From the IMG/VR virus record IMGVR_UViG_3300007541_000214, positions 1-24,195 of that record: a stretch of DNA of 24,195 bases; one strand, given 5' to 3'. The position numbers and the translations under genes are program-made. Source of the DNA: a virus. The notes below the pieces were generated by a model that ran no database searches, was not told the DNA's origin, and saw only the letters and a list, made by a program, of their open reading frames with translations. Shown here piece by piece: positions 1 through 7,752 of this stretch (position 1 is its first letter; the number at the start of each line of letters is the position of its first letter).

Positions 1-416
1 TATGGTCTTTTGTTATATTTAAAAGTTGTTGATTTAGTTATAGAAACCCAAGTACCTGGATCAGTTCTAAACATTTCTATACTACCATCTATTGAAGACA
101 CTGTGCGTATAATAGGACCAAACATACCATCAAAAATTGTTGGTAGCTTTTCTTTAGTTCTTTTGAAGTAACATCCTGAGTAAACACCGGTACAACCAGC
201 CTCCACCTTATCCACATCTATTAACTCTACATAAGGAAGAACATTGAATATAGAACTTAACTTCATAAGTCTAAACATATTGTCTTCTCTCTTTAAAAGA
301 GTTTTACCGTACTTAATTATGGAATAGTAAATAGTTCTGTCTGTTAAGAATGGGTCTTCTTTTACAGCCTTCATTGTATTTCTTACTCTTGATATTGCTT
401 CTCCTATTGTTGTCAT
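1..416 (-). CDS. Connector/ring-type virion protein, C-terminally truncated by the window edge
   Basis: Reading leftward from the ATG at 416 gives 138 complete codons and the frame is still open at base 1, so only the N-terminal part is visible. It begins MTTIGEAISRVRNTMKAVKED and continues with helical segments, then a beta-rich part containing KVEAGCTG, FKRTKEKLPTIFDG and GPIIRTVSSIDGS. From memory this resembles conserved proteins that lie among the head-tail connector (ring) genes of crAss-like and other Bacteroidota phages; I could not search for it. Its start codon overlaps the stop of the preceding gene as ATGA (416-413), so the two are probably translationally coupled. The connector role is inferred from resemblance and position. 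It is too short for T7-like tail-tubular domains to be checked in full. Confidence 0.6.
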   Translation of the reverse strand, partial: MTTIGEAISRVRNTMKAVKEDPFLTDRTIYYSIIKYGKTLLKREDNMFRLMKLSSIFNVLPYVELIDVDKVEAGCTGVYSGCYFKRTKEKLPTIFDGMFGPIIRTVSSIDGSIEMFRTDPGTWVSITKSTTFKYNKRP

Positions 417-997
417 ATATCAAATTCATTATATGTTTTTAGCCTTTCTGAATCTAAATAAGCATAGTGTTTTTTCACATACTCCTTTTTATCATAGGCT
501 AACTTTAGTTTTTTTCTTGCATCCACTTCAACATACATATTCCAGTTTTCTGGATATGATTTAGCAACAGCTCTTTTAAATTCTCTACATGCAACAAAAC
601 TCCAAAACTCTCTATTCTTTATTTTGTGTTTTGTAGCATAATTTGTAAAAAATATTTTAGCAAGTTTTCCATCACTTGCCCAATTTTTATTAGTTACTTT
701 TACTCCATATTCTTTAGACTTTGCAAAATCTATATTTTTCTTTTTACTCTTTTGACATGTACCAATAAAAAGCCAACCTATAGATTCTGGTAATCTTATA
801 CCATCTCTTGTATCTATAACTTTTTGAAATAAAAACTTATTAAATTTTTTAATAACTTTTCTTATTTCACCATTATCCAAATTTTTATATTTTGGATGCT
901 GTTTTTTAAAACTTTCAAAGAACTCCTTTTTTAAAATGTTGTGGACTTCTGGTCTATATCTTGGAGCACTTAAATTAGGCTTATTAAAACTTTCCAT
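413..997 (-). CDS. Conserved phage structural-region protein, 194 aa, function unknown
   Basis: A basic 194-residue protein rich in Lys and aromatic residues. Residues about 1-60 are helical and lead into a short beta motif (DGIRLPESIGWLFIGTC, about 63-80). The second half has NWASDGKLAKIFFTNY and REFKRAVAKSYPENW. The helix-helix then G-x-I-x-LPE-x-IGW pattern faintly recalls HU/IHF-type or small connector folds, but no DNA-binding arm is clear. I recall the same overall pattern (start NKPN-x-x-APRYR, then LPE-x-IGW-x-FIG) as a gene conserved in crAss-like phages next to ring proteins. It starts just downstream of a terminator hairpin and overlaps the following connector gene by four bases, so it probably opens a new transcription unit for neck proteins. 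The function is not known to me. Confidence 0.75.
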   Translation of the reverse strand: MESFNKPNLSAPRYRPEVHNILKKEFFESFKKQHPKYKNLDNGEIRKVIKKFNKFLFQKVIDTRDGIRLPESIGWLFIGTCQKSKKKNIDFAKSKEYGVKVTNKNWASDGKLAKIFFTNYATKHKIKNREFWSFVACREFKRAVAKSYPENWNMYVEVDARKKLKLAYDKKEYVKKHYAYLDSERLKTYNEFDI

Positions 998-1006
998 AGA
1001 TAATAA

Positions 1007-1042
1007 ATAATATACTAAAAATTAATGACAATAACAAATATA
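1007..1042 (-). promoter_or_regulatory. Candidate AT-rich promoter region ahead of the 194-aa gene
   Basis: Between the terminator at 1055-1074 and the ATG at 997, the minus strand carries TATATTTG (1042-1035), which fits the Bacteroidota -7 box TAnnTTTG, and GTATATTAT (1015-1007). An imperfect direct repeat of TTTTTAGTATATT occurs twice, about 28 bases apart. No convincing -33 TTTG box sits at the expected distance. A promoter is expected here because a terminator precedes it, but the assignment is weak. Confidence 0.25.
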
Positions 1043-1044
1043 CT

Positions 1045-1074
1045 AAAAAACAAAACCCTCACTAGTGTGAGGGT
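1045..1074 (-). terminator. Rho-independent terminator after the 614-aa fibre gene
   Basis: The sequence is a perfect inverted repeat, ACCCTCAC (1055-1062) and GTGAGGGT (1067-1074), with a TAGT loop. On the minus strand it is followed by TTTGTTTTTT (complement of 1054-1045). It lies about 40 bases past the fibre stop and before the next gene, as expected for an intrinsic terminator. Confidence 0.88.
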
Positions 1075-1115
1075 CTGCTTTGTTTGTCACAGAAACCAAC
1101 AAACCTGTAACAATA

Positions 1116-2960
1116 TTATCCTATTACTACAATTCTGTCAATATTAGAACTACCGTTTGCAAAAGTTAATTGTGTAGTACTTGTCATTGTAAATACAGTT
1201 GTACTTGTAACATCTGCTGTTCCAAGAAAAGCTCTAGCAACAACCCACTGATTACCTAAACCATGATTATAAGTTTGTGCTGGATCACTTAATGTATATG
1301 TTACAGCACTCTCACTTATATTTACAGGAGATGTTATAGTTAAAGTTGTACCTGTAGTATTTGTAGTAATACCATTAGCACCCGCTACAGTCAATGCATC
1401 AGTTGTAGTTGTGGCCGCAATTGCACCACCTGTATCACCCTCAAATGTTAACCATAACAATTGATCTACATTAGGAGCATCATTAGTAATAGTTAATGTA
1501 TCACCTACAATAGCTGTAGAAATACCAGTACCTCCAGCAACTGTTAAAGTATCTGTTGTTGAGTCAGCAGTTGTGCTACCGCTATCTGATGTAATAGTTT
1601 CCCAAAGATTTTGATCAACGTTAGGAGCATCGTTAGTAATTGTAAGTGTATTGTTAGGTCCTACAACTCCTGCTGTAGAAATGCCTACTCCACCTAAAAT
1701 TTCTAAAGTAGAAGTTGTAGTAGGTGCTTGTAATGATACAGCATCATCACCAACAATGTTTGAATAAATGTTATCAATTGTACAATCAATTGTAATTGTA
1801 TTACCTGTTGATGTTACATCAATATCAGATCCACCAGCAATTGTAAATGAATCACTATTACTTGCAGCAACAATAGTACTTGCATCATCAGGAATATTTA
1901 TTGTTTTAAATATATTTTGATCAGAACCTTTATCTGTGTTTGCTAATGTAAATACAGCAGCACTTCCTGTTCCTGATAAGATAGCACTAATACCATCTGT
2001 AACAGAATCAGCAGTAATTGTCAAAGAAGCATTAGCTACACTTGGGTCAAGGGATGTTCCTGCAAAATCAAATAATCTAAACCATCTTTCAGGATCAGTA
2101 AATGTACTTGCAATAACAGCTTGATGTAATACAGGATCATATGTGATTTGGATACCAGCTCCTTCAACAAGACCTAAATCAGTAGGACCTGTTGATACAA
2201 GTTGATCCATTATAGATTCCATTAAAGCAACATCATCTAAACCAAGTGTAAATAACTGATCATATGCTGGTGCAATACCACCTGTTGCAACTACAGTCAA
2301 CCTTGCATCTCCTGATTGTACATCCGTAGATACAACATCTAATCTATACTGAGTATCATTTGGGGTAGGAAAGTTATTTACAGTAGTTACAATGACATTA
2401 TTACTTGTTCCTTGTGCTACAGATACTTCTCCTAAGTCTTGAGCTACTTCATTAATATCTAATGTAATAGTAACTATATCATCATCACCTACTTGTGTAG
2501 TAGTAACATCAATATAATCATCTCCAGATTGAACATCTGTACCTTGTGCAGTTACAGTAAATGTAGTTGTTGAACCTACTGTATTTTCATCCACAGTTAC
2601 ATTAGTTCCACCTGCTTCTACAACATATGTTTGTTGACTAGGAAGATTAACTAAATCTAATACCCATGTAGTTGTATTTCCTACTGTAGTAGATGTAACA
2701 GTTAAAAATTCTGAATCAGATTCAATTATAGTAACAGGCATGCTGTTTTTAACTGAACATATATAATTCACTAATTTTGTGATTACTGTGTCTAAGTAAT
2801 CATATCTCTTGATTACAGAATCTTGATCACAAAGAATATCAGTACCTGTATAAACAATGCACTGAGAGTTAAATACCTCTGAACATGCCGGAGGACACGG
2901 TGGTGTAACAGTATATGTATTATTACATCCGCAATTTTGATTACAATTTGAAGTTGCCAT
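1116..2960 (-). CDS. Repeat-containing tail fibre / appendage protein, 614 aa
   Basis: The N-terminal 70 residues contain a Cys module (C26, C34, C44, C68) that matches the module in the next gene upstream and probably anchors the protein to the virion. Residues about 75-345 are Thr/Val/Asp-rich beta-strand sequence typical of fibre shafts. Four tandem repeats of about 50 residues follow (about 347-397, 398-448, 449-498, 499-543), with consensus DQNLWxTI near the start, TxxLTVAGGxGIST in the middle and DTLTITND at the end. The C-terminal 65 residues (HGLGNQWVVARAF to IDRIVVIG) look like a compact fibre-tip domain. There is no enzyme motif. The protein is very low in Lys and Arg and rich in Thr, as expected for a beta-structured extracellular fibre. 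Family resemblance supports a fibre, but the receptor cannot be inferred. A terminator follows. Confidence 0.8.
   Translation of the reverse strand: MATSNCNQNCGCNNTYTVTPPCPPACSEVFNSQCIVYTGTDILCDQDSVIKRYDYLDTVITKLVNYICSVKNSMPVTIIESDSEFLTVTSTTVGNTTTWVLDLVNLPSQQTYVVEAGGTNVTVDENTVGSTTTFTVTAQGTDVQSGDDYIDVTTTQVGDDDIVTITLDINEVAQDLGEVSVAQGTSNNVIVTTVNNFPTPNDTQYRLDVVSTDVQSGDARLTVVATGGIAPAYDQLFTLGLDDVALMESIMDQLVSTGPTDLGLVEGAGIQITYDPVLHQAVIASTFTDPERWFRLFDFAGTSLDPSVANASLTITADSVTDGISAILSGTGSAAVFTLANTDKGSDQNIFKTINIPDDASTIVAASNSDSFTIAGGSDIDVTSTGNTITIDCTIDNIYSNIVGDDAVSLQAPTTTSTLEILGGVGISTAGVVGPNNTLTITNDAPNVDQNLWETITSDSGSTTADSTTDTLTVAGGTGISTAIVGDTLTITNDAPNVDQLLWLTFEGDTGGAIAATTTTDALTVAGANGITTNTTGTTLTITSPVNISESAVTYTLSDPAQTYNHGLGNQWVVARAFLGTADVTSTTVFTMTSTTQLTFANGSSNIDRIVVIG
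1332..1922 (-). repeat. Four tandem 50-codon repeats in the fibre gene
   Basis: Four protein repeats lie head to tail within the 614-residue fibre. The last junctions are also similar in DNA: 1463-1500 and 1613-1650 match at 32 of 38 bases and are exactly 150 bases apart. The two older copies keep only protein-level similarity. Confidence 0.8.
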
Positions 2961-2992
2961 TTTTATTTATTTTAATTTATATATATACATTT

Positions 2993-4852
2993 TTAAGGAC
3001 AGCTTGTTGGTTTTTGATCTGTTGTACAAACATCTACGTAAGCTGTTAGACCATCTAAGTTAATTCCAAATCCTCCAAGATTATTTGCTATACTTGCATC
3101 TAAACCAGATGCATCTACAATGGCTGGCCATTGAGTACCTAGTCCACTTGCAGGATTTGTATAAAAAGTTGTTTCACTTCTATATTTATATAATAACTGT
3201 GAAATACCTGTTAATGCTGTTGCGCCTGTAGCAATAAAACTTGTTCCAGGATTATTATTTACTGCACCTACTAAAGTAAAGTCATCTGCTCCATCTCTAG
3301 CAATAATAGTATATAAAGCACCTGCAGTAAGACTAGTACCAGCAGCTATTATAGGTGAATCAGTTGCTGAATCAGAACCATCATAAAAAGGAGTATTTCC
3401 TCCATAGTTTACCATAAAAGATCTACTATTAAATTTAGTTGTTATATTTCTTAATGATGCATTACCAATTAAATTAGCACCTGCATCATCATAAATACTT
3501 TGTTCTAAAACAGATAATGGAGAAAACCTTAAAGTTTTATTAGCATTTATTCTTAATGTACCTGCTGCTCCACAAAGTGCTGTTCCAAATATACCTGAAC
3601 CTTGAAAGGTTTCTACTGCTAATTCTCTATTTAAATAAAATCTAGGATGTCTATAGGCACTATCTAATGGTGTAAGTGTGTCAACAACAGATGTTGGAAT
3701 AACAGGCTGTGCGCCTATTCCATCATTGTTAAAGAATAAATTACCATCTGTATCAATAAATACTCCATTAGGTCCTACATAAGGAGTAACATAATTATGA
3801 GTTCTATATGTATTAGCGTTAGCTATAGGTAATACAGCTGTGCCTGCTGTATCTCTTAATGGTATTACAGCAAGACCTCTAAAGTGAATTACATTACCAA
3901 TTCTTCGACATTGTGGTAAACCTATTGCAGCTTGATGAGCAAATCCATTTAAATCTACCCAACCTGTATCATTTATTGTAGCTTGTATAACACCACTAGT
4001 TACTGTTACATCAACTGAATTTGAAGTAGAACCTGTTACGCTAATTGCAGCTACAGCATTATATATATCACAAAGTGCCACCCATAAATTATTAATAGCA
4101 TCTGCAACAGTATCATAGTTTCCTGCAGTTACCCAATCAGGATTTGTAGAAAATGCTGTACCTGTAGTTAATTGTAAATCTGTATCTAATATACATATAG
4201 ATTGTACAGCATTACTAAGTTCTGTAGAAGTACCTGTAGTTGCTGAAAAATCACACCATATATTATTTATAAATTCTTCAAGAATAGTATTTATAAATTG
4301 TTGACCACTTAATGTACCTATTGTACAAGCTAATGTAAAGCTATCTTGTACAAAAGTTGGTGTAGGTGCGTTTTCTAAATTTTCAACCCTAATTATAAGA
4401 TCAGAAATTTGTGAACTTAAAAAACTAATTTGAGTAACTAATGAACAAACTTTATTTGCAATCATTTGAACATAGTCAACAAGTTGCATTGTAGTTTGAT
4501 TGTTCTCTACAAAACATTCAGCTACTGTAACAACACAATCAGGGCAAGTCGCATCTGTTCTTGGAACATCTGTAGTTACACCTTGATTTTCACAAATCTT
4601 ATCTATTAATAATTGTATGAGAGCCTGAAAGTCTTTTGGTCCACATGTAGTAATACCAAGACATGTAAGATCATAATTACTTACATTTGTTTGATCTAAA
4701 ATAGTACATAATTCTGTTGCAAGAGCAGCTACTACATCAGATACCGTATCTCCTTTACAGATATTAATACAAGAAATATCAGGTCCTTGCCATACCACAC
4801 AATTAGATGATATAGGAGAACACGGCTTATTATCTAAATTTAAAGGCTTCAT
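2993..4852 (-). CDS. Tail fibre / receptor-binding appendage protein, 619 aa
   Basis: The N-terminal Cys module (C11, C18, C28, C49, with CVVWQGPDISC) matches the following gene and probably docks the protein to the tail. Residues about 35-267 hold several helical segments that often end in Cys (for example ATELCTIL, LLIDKICENQ, MIANKVCSL, NNIWCDF, WVALCDIYNAV), consistent with a helical oligomeric stalk. From about 296 comes a domain starting TGWVDLNGFAHQ with QCRRIGNVIHFRG (314-326), a motif I recall from distal domains of many phage fibres. Residues about 501-552 contain a small module with YTIIARDGADDFTLVGA and ATGATAL, also seen in unrelated fibres. It probably recognises the host surface. 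No glycosidase or peptidase motif is evident. It ends in a Cys-containing tail (DVCTTDQKPTSCP). Confidence 0.8.
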   Translation of the reverse strand: MKPLNLDNKPCSPISSNCVVWQGPDISCINICKGDTVSDVVAALATELCTILDQTNVSNYDLTCLGITTCGPKDFQALIQLLIDKICENQGVTTDVPRTDATCPDCVVTVAECFVENNQTTMQLVDYVQMIANKVCSLVTQISFLSSQISDLIIRVENLENAPTPTFVQDSFTLACTIGTLSGQQFINTILEEFINNIWCDFSATTGTSTELSNAVQSICILDTDLQLTTGTAFSTNPDWVTAGNYDTVADAINNLWVALCDIYNAVAAISVTGSTSNSVDVTVTSGVIQATINDTGWVDLNGFAHQAAIGLPQCRRIGNVIHFRGLAVIPLRDTAGTAVLPIANANTYRTHNYVTPYVGPNGVFIDTDGNLFFNNDGIGAQPVIPTSVVDTLTPLDSAYRHPRFYLNRELAVETFQGSGIFGTALCGAAGTLRINANKTLRFSPLSVLEQSIYDDAGANLIGNASLRNITTKFNSRSFMVNYGGNTPFYDGSDSATDSPIIAAGTSLTAGALYTIIARDGADDFTLVGAVNNNPGTSFIATGATALTGISQLLYKYRSETTFYTNPASGLGTQWPAIVDASGLDASIANNLGGFGINLDGLTAYVDVCTTDQKPTSCP

Positions 4853-4866
4853 AATTTTCTCTATTT

Positions 4867-4875
4867 ATAATATAC
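4867..4875 (-). promoter_or_regulatory. Copy of a recurring GTATATTAT intergenic motif
   Basis: The 26-base gap ahead of the 619-residue fibre gene reads GTATATTAT on the minus strand. The same nine bases occur ahead of the genes starting at 997 and 9045. It could be a -10-like element. At this AT content chance matches are expected, and one copy also lies inside a coding region near 22151. Confidence 0.2.
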
Positions 4876-4878
4876 AAA

Positions 4879-6975
4879 TTAATTTTTACAATTGCAAGAA
4901 GATTTAGTACATGAACAGCTACAAGCAGAACATTTATAATTTGGATCTTTTAGTGCTTGTAAGTCAATTAATTCTTTTTCTATTATCCATTTCATGTCTT
5001 CATCTGGACAGCAGTTACTAATTCCGTATCTTTTCTCCAGTGCATCTTTATACATTGCTTGTGCAAACTTACATGTTATCTTATCATATTTTTCTGCAGA
5101 GCATATAGGTGTATTATATCCTGGTTTTACAGTTCTATTGTTTTTAAAAACTGGCTGTGGACATACTCCATGTTGACAATCTCCGAAGTATTCTGGATAT
5201 AAAAACTCATTAGCTGGAAGAGGTTGTTCTGTTGTTAAATCCCACTTCTTTAAACATATTTTTTCAGATGTTTCTCCTACAGCTAAAGTAAGTTGTTGTA
5301 TTTCATTATTACAATCAGTATAACTTACTGTTTGCTCAGATGATGTTATATTAGTTAGTCTAGAACATACGCAAGGTATATCTATACCACAGTCTTCACA
5401 GTTATCATATGATTCTACTAGTGTTACAACAGCAAGTTCTGTAAATACTCTAGTTTCAGATACTTCCCAACAGGTATCACAATTTTCTATTTTTATTGTT
5501 TGACCTAAATAGGTAGATAAATCAGTTGCTGTTACAATATCAGCTGCTTCACCTAAACAATCTGTTAATCTATAATATTTAGATAAACAAGCATTACAAG
5601 TCTTAAATGAATTGTCTACTGTAATTAAAGTAACTGATGGTGGTACGTAATTAATTTCTTCAACTGTCCAACAACCGCAATCATCTTCTATTACTTGTCC
5701 TACATAAGCAGAAAGGTCTTGTAAGGTATATTGTACCTCATATATTTTCTCACAGTTTTGAAGTTTGTATGCAATTGTTGGTTCACATGCTGTACATGAA
5801 TCATATTCTTGAATTATTGTAACATCTACTGCACAATCACAAGGTCCGACACATCTCTCAGTTTCTAATCCAATATATTCTACACCATCTTCTAAAACCC
5901 AACCTGTTTCTGATCCATCTGTAATTAATTCAGGACAATTTACATCAGCTTTACTTGTAGCAATAACAGGCCAAATAAATTCTCCTATACCAGGATAACC
6001 ATTTCTAGTAATTTGCCATTCTAAACCATCAAACCAAATGTAATACAAAGAGGCTCCAATTTGATAACTGTAGACATTTTTACCATTCCAAATACCTATT
6101 GAATTTGCTATATATTCTGTTGTACCTGTTTCTTCTTGTATAGTTACAGTAATACAATCACAACCTGGATTAATAGATTCTTCTACTGACCAACAGCCTG
6201 TATAACCAGCTAATGTTAATACTGAAGATGTGTTTACATATTGAGATAAACTTTGTAGAGTAGAATAAATTACTTCATCAGTATCACAGTTTGTAAGTTT
6301 ATAGCAAACTTCACCACAAGCACCATCTGAACATAAACCATTACTTGCAATTGCAAAATCTCCTGGAGTACCCGTTACAAATGGATATACTCTTGAACAA
6401 AACTTAGTTATAGTAAAATCTTTAACTATCTGATTATCGCAATCTACATATAATAAAGTTTTAACAATACCGTTTATTTCATAACATATACATGGACATG
6501 GTTCTGGGGCAATTCCTACAACAGTTATTGGACTAGCAGGATTATTACAGTTACCATCATTTTCAATAACAAACCAAGTACCAGCTTCTTCTTCTATTTC
6601 AATAAATTGACCTACATAAGCAGATAAATTTTCTAAAGTATTAAAGAAAATACCTTCACAATTTACTAATCTATAACAAGTAGGAGTACCTCCACAATCA
6701 GGACATAACTCATTTTCACAATCATTTAAAATTGCAGATACTTCTACAAACTCAGATATTGGTGGAGCAGAAGGATATGGTGGATTAAATTGTGCTCCTA
6801 CATTCTCAATTGAATAACAATTACCATTTATAAAATTTACACCTCCTATTGTAACATCTGTTCCTGTAAATGTAAATGTTCCGCTAGTACTTGCTAACGC
6901 TTCTAATATTACAAATGTACCTTCTTGTGTTGGGTCACAGCAAGATGTAATTCTAAAATATGGTGAACCGGCCAT
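4879..6975 (-). CDS. Cysteine-rich repeat virion/appendage protein, 698 aa
   Basis: I count about 53 Cys in 698 residues. Four copies of a roughly 40-residue unit (about 99-138, 224-266, 403-441, 467-507) share YxLxNC...LxxLSxYVGQxIxxxxxxCWxVEE. A second repeat type (about 162-194 and 535-574) has Cys-x-Cys, then Y-x-DC-x-N-x-I. An inserted non-repeat domain (about 285-375; VYSYQ, YYIWFDGLEW) resembles a small binding module. The C-terminal 80 residues are helical (ICSAEKYDKITCKFAQAMYKDA) and end in a dense Cys tail with CSACSCSC and CNC. I recognise the repeat from hypothetical proteins of uncultured Bacteroidota phages but know no assigned function. A disulfide-stabilised or metal-binding appendage is an inference. 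Its ATG overlaps the stop of the 47-residue gene before it (TAATG). Confidence 0.75.
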   Translation of the reverse strand: MAGSPYFRITSCCDPTQEGTFVILEALASTSGTFTFTGTDVTIGGVNFINGNCYSIENVGAQFNPPYPSAPPISEFVEVSAILNDCENELCPDCGGTPTCYRLVNCEGIFFNTLENLSAYVGQFIEIEEEAGTWFVIENDGNCNNPASPITVVGIAPEPCPCICYEINGIVKTLLYVDCDNQIVKDFTITKFCSRVYPFVTGTPGDFAIASNGLCSDGACGEVCYKLTNCDTDEVIYSTLQSLSQYVNTSSVLTLAGYTGCWSVEESINPGCDCITVTIQEETGTTEYIANSIGIWNGKNVYSYQIGASLYYIWFDGLEWQITRNGYPGIGEFIWPVIATSKADVNCPELITDGSETGWVLEDGVEYIGLETERCVGPCDCAVDVTIIQEYDSCTACEPTIAYKLQNCEKIYEVQYTLQDLSAYVGQVIEDDCGCWTVEEINYVPPSVTLITVDNSFKTCNACLSKYYRLTDCLGEAADIVTATDLSTYLGQTIKIENCDTCWEVSETRVFTELAVVTLVESYDNCEDCGIDIPCVCSRLTNITSSEQTVSYTDCNNEIQQLTLAVGETSEKICLKKWDLTTEQPLPANEFLYPEYFGDCQHGVCPQPVFKNNRTVKPGYNTPICSAEKYDKITCKFAQAMYKDALEKRYGISNCCPDEDMKWIIEKELIDLQALKDPNYKCSACSCSCTKSSCNCKN

Positions 6976-7118
6976 TATTTAATATATTTACTTAAATCTT
7001 CTTTTAATTTATTTTCATAAGAGACTTTGCATGAAGCGCAAACTGTTGTACCATTTGATGCTTTTTTTCTTTGACATCCGCATGATAATTTTTTTCCGCA
7101 ATTAGGACAAGCACTCAT
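6975..7118 (-). CDS. 47-residue zinc-ribbon-like protein
   Basis: An ATG at 7118 opens a 47-codon frame ending TAA at 6977-6975. The product begins MSACPNCGKKLSCGC and has a second pair, CASC, at residues 27-30, giving Cys at 4, 7, 13, 15, 27 and 30, as in a small zinc ribbon. The C-terminus is a charged helix (VSYENKLKEDLSKYIK). The stop overlaps the start of the 698-residue gene by one base (TAATG), the coupling seen elsewhere here, which supports it as a real gene. I recall very similar tiny CPxCGKxLSCGCQ proteins beside structural genes in other phages. The role is unknown; metal binding is inferred from the Cys pairs. Confidence 0.8.
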   Translation of the reverse strand: MSACPNCGKKLSCGCQRKKASNGTTVCASCKVSYENKLKEDLSKYIK

Positions 7119-7138
7119 AGTTGTTGGTTTTAAAGTGT

Positions 7139-7681
7139 TTAACAATTTCTACAATCTAATTTATTTAAAAGTTTTACAGCATAATTAAACAATGTCATTC
7201 CTTCTTGATTTTCATGACATGTTTCTACTTTAGCTTTAGCAGCATCTAAGTACATTTTAATTAAATGTAATTCTTTTAATTTTTCTTTTACTTTTGATGG
7301 TGGATCACAATCTGATACACTTATATCACAAAGTATTTTTTCATATGTATTAAGAGCACAAGTCATTCTTAAATGATTATACTCTACATATACTGTACAA
7401 TCTGGTGATGTAACATATTTTATTCCATATATCCCATCAGGTAGATTAACATATGATGAACCACAGTTTTCAGTTTGAATTCCTAAATCACATCCTGTTA
7501 ATGTAGGACTAGATTCTGGTACAAAAGATACTTCTGCAGCTTCTGAAAATCCTGGAACTACTATCATTAAAGTTGGATTAACTAAACCTACTAATGGAGA
7601 ATAAACACTTGTATCAAAAATCTTCATTACACATGAATTTGATACAGTTGGAATTTCTAAACTTAAAACATGATTTGCCAT
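7139..7681 (-). CDS. Conserved virion-region protein, 180 aa
   Basis: The protein has two parts. Residues 1-105 are beta-rich (ANHVLSLEIPTVSNSCVMKI, LMIVVPGFSEAAEVSF, NLPDGIYGIKYV, VYVEYNHLRMTC). Residues about 110-180 are helical and charged (KEKLKELHLIKMYLDAAKAKVETC, FNYAVKLLNKLDCRNC). There are several Cys. I recall this arrangement as a gene conserved among uncultured Bacteroidota phages directly beside the Cys-rich appendage gene, without an assigned role. Its place between an abundant-looking virion protein and the fibre block suggests a tail or appendage assembly component. It starts 10 bases after the terminator hairpin at 7691-7728, so it may depend on read-through or on a promoter overlapping the hairpin. 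Confidence 0.7.
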   Translation of the reverse strand: MANHVLSLEIPTVSNSCVMKIFDTSVYSPLVGLVNPTLMIVVPGFSEAAEVSFVPESSPTLTGCDLGIQTENCGSSYVNLPDGIYGIKYVTSPDCTVYVEYNHLRMTCALNTYEKILCDISVSDCDPPSKVKEKLKELHLIKMYLDAAKAKVETCHENQEGMTLFNYAVKLLNKLDCRNC

Positions 7682-7692
7682 AATATTATAAT

Positions 7693-7728
7693 AAAAAAGG
7701 AGAGGAGAGATAACCTCTCACTCTCCTT
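7693..7728 (-). terminator. Rho-independent terminator after the 430-aa virion gene
   Basis: AAGGAGAG (7697-7704) pairs with CTCTCCTT (7721-7728) and GAGAG (7705-7709) pairs with CTCTC (7715-7719), leaving a single bulged A and a five-base loop. The minus-strand 3' side runs into TTTTTT (complement of 7698-7693). It lies 25 bases past the stop of the 430-residue gene. Confidence 0.85.
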
Positions 7729-7752
7729 ACTATGAAAGTTAATAATAACTAA

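Noticed and set aside
1936-2124. Plus-strand 62-codon frame inside the 614-residue fibre gene, and similar ones at 4994, 12059, 15071, 16154, 17552, 18412, 20354 and 23469
   Set aside because: All are antisense to well-supported minus-strand genes and have no recognisable domain or independent start signal.
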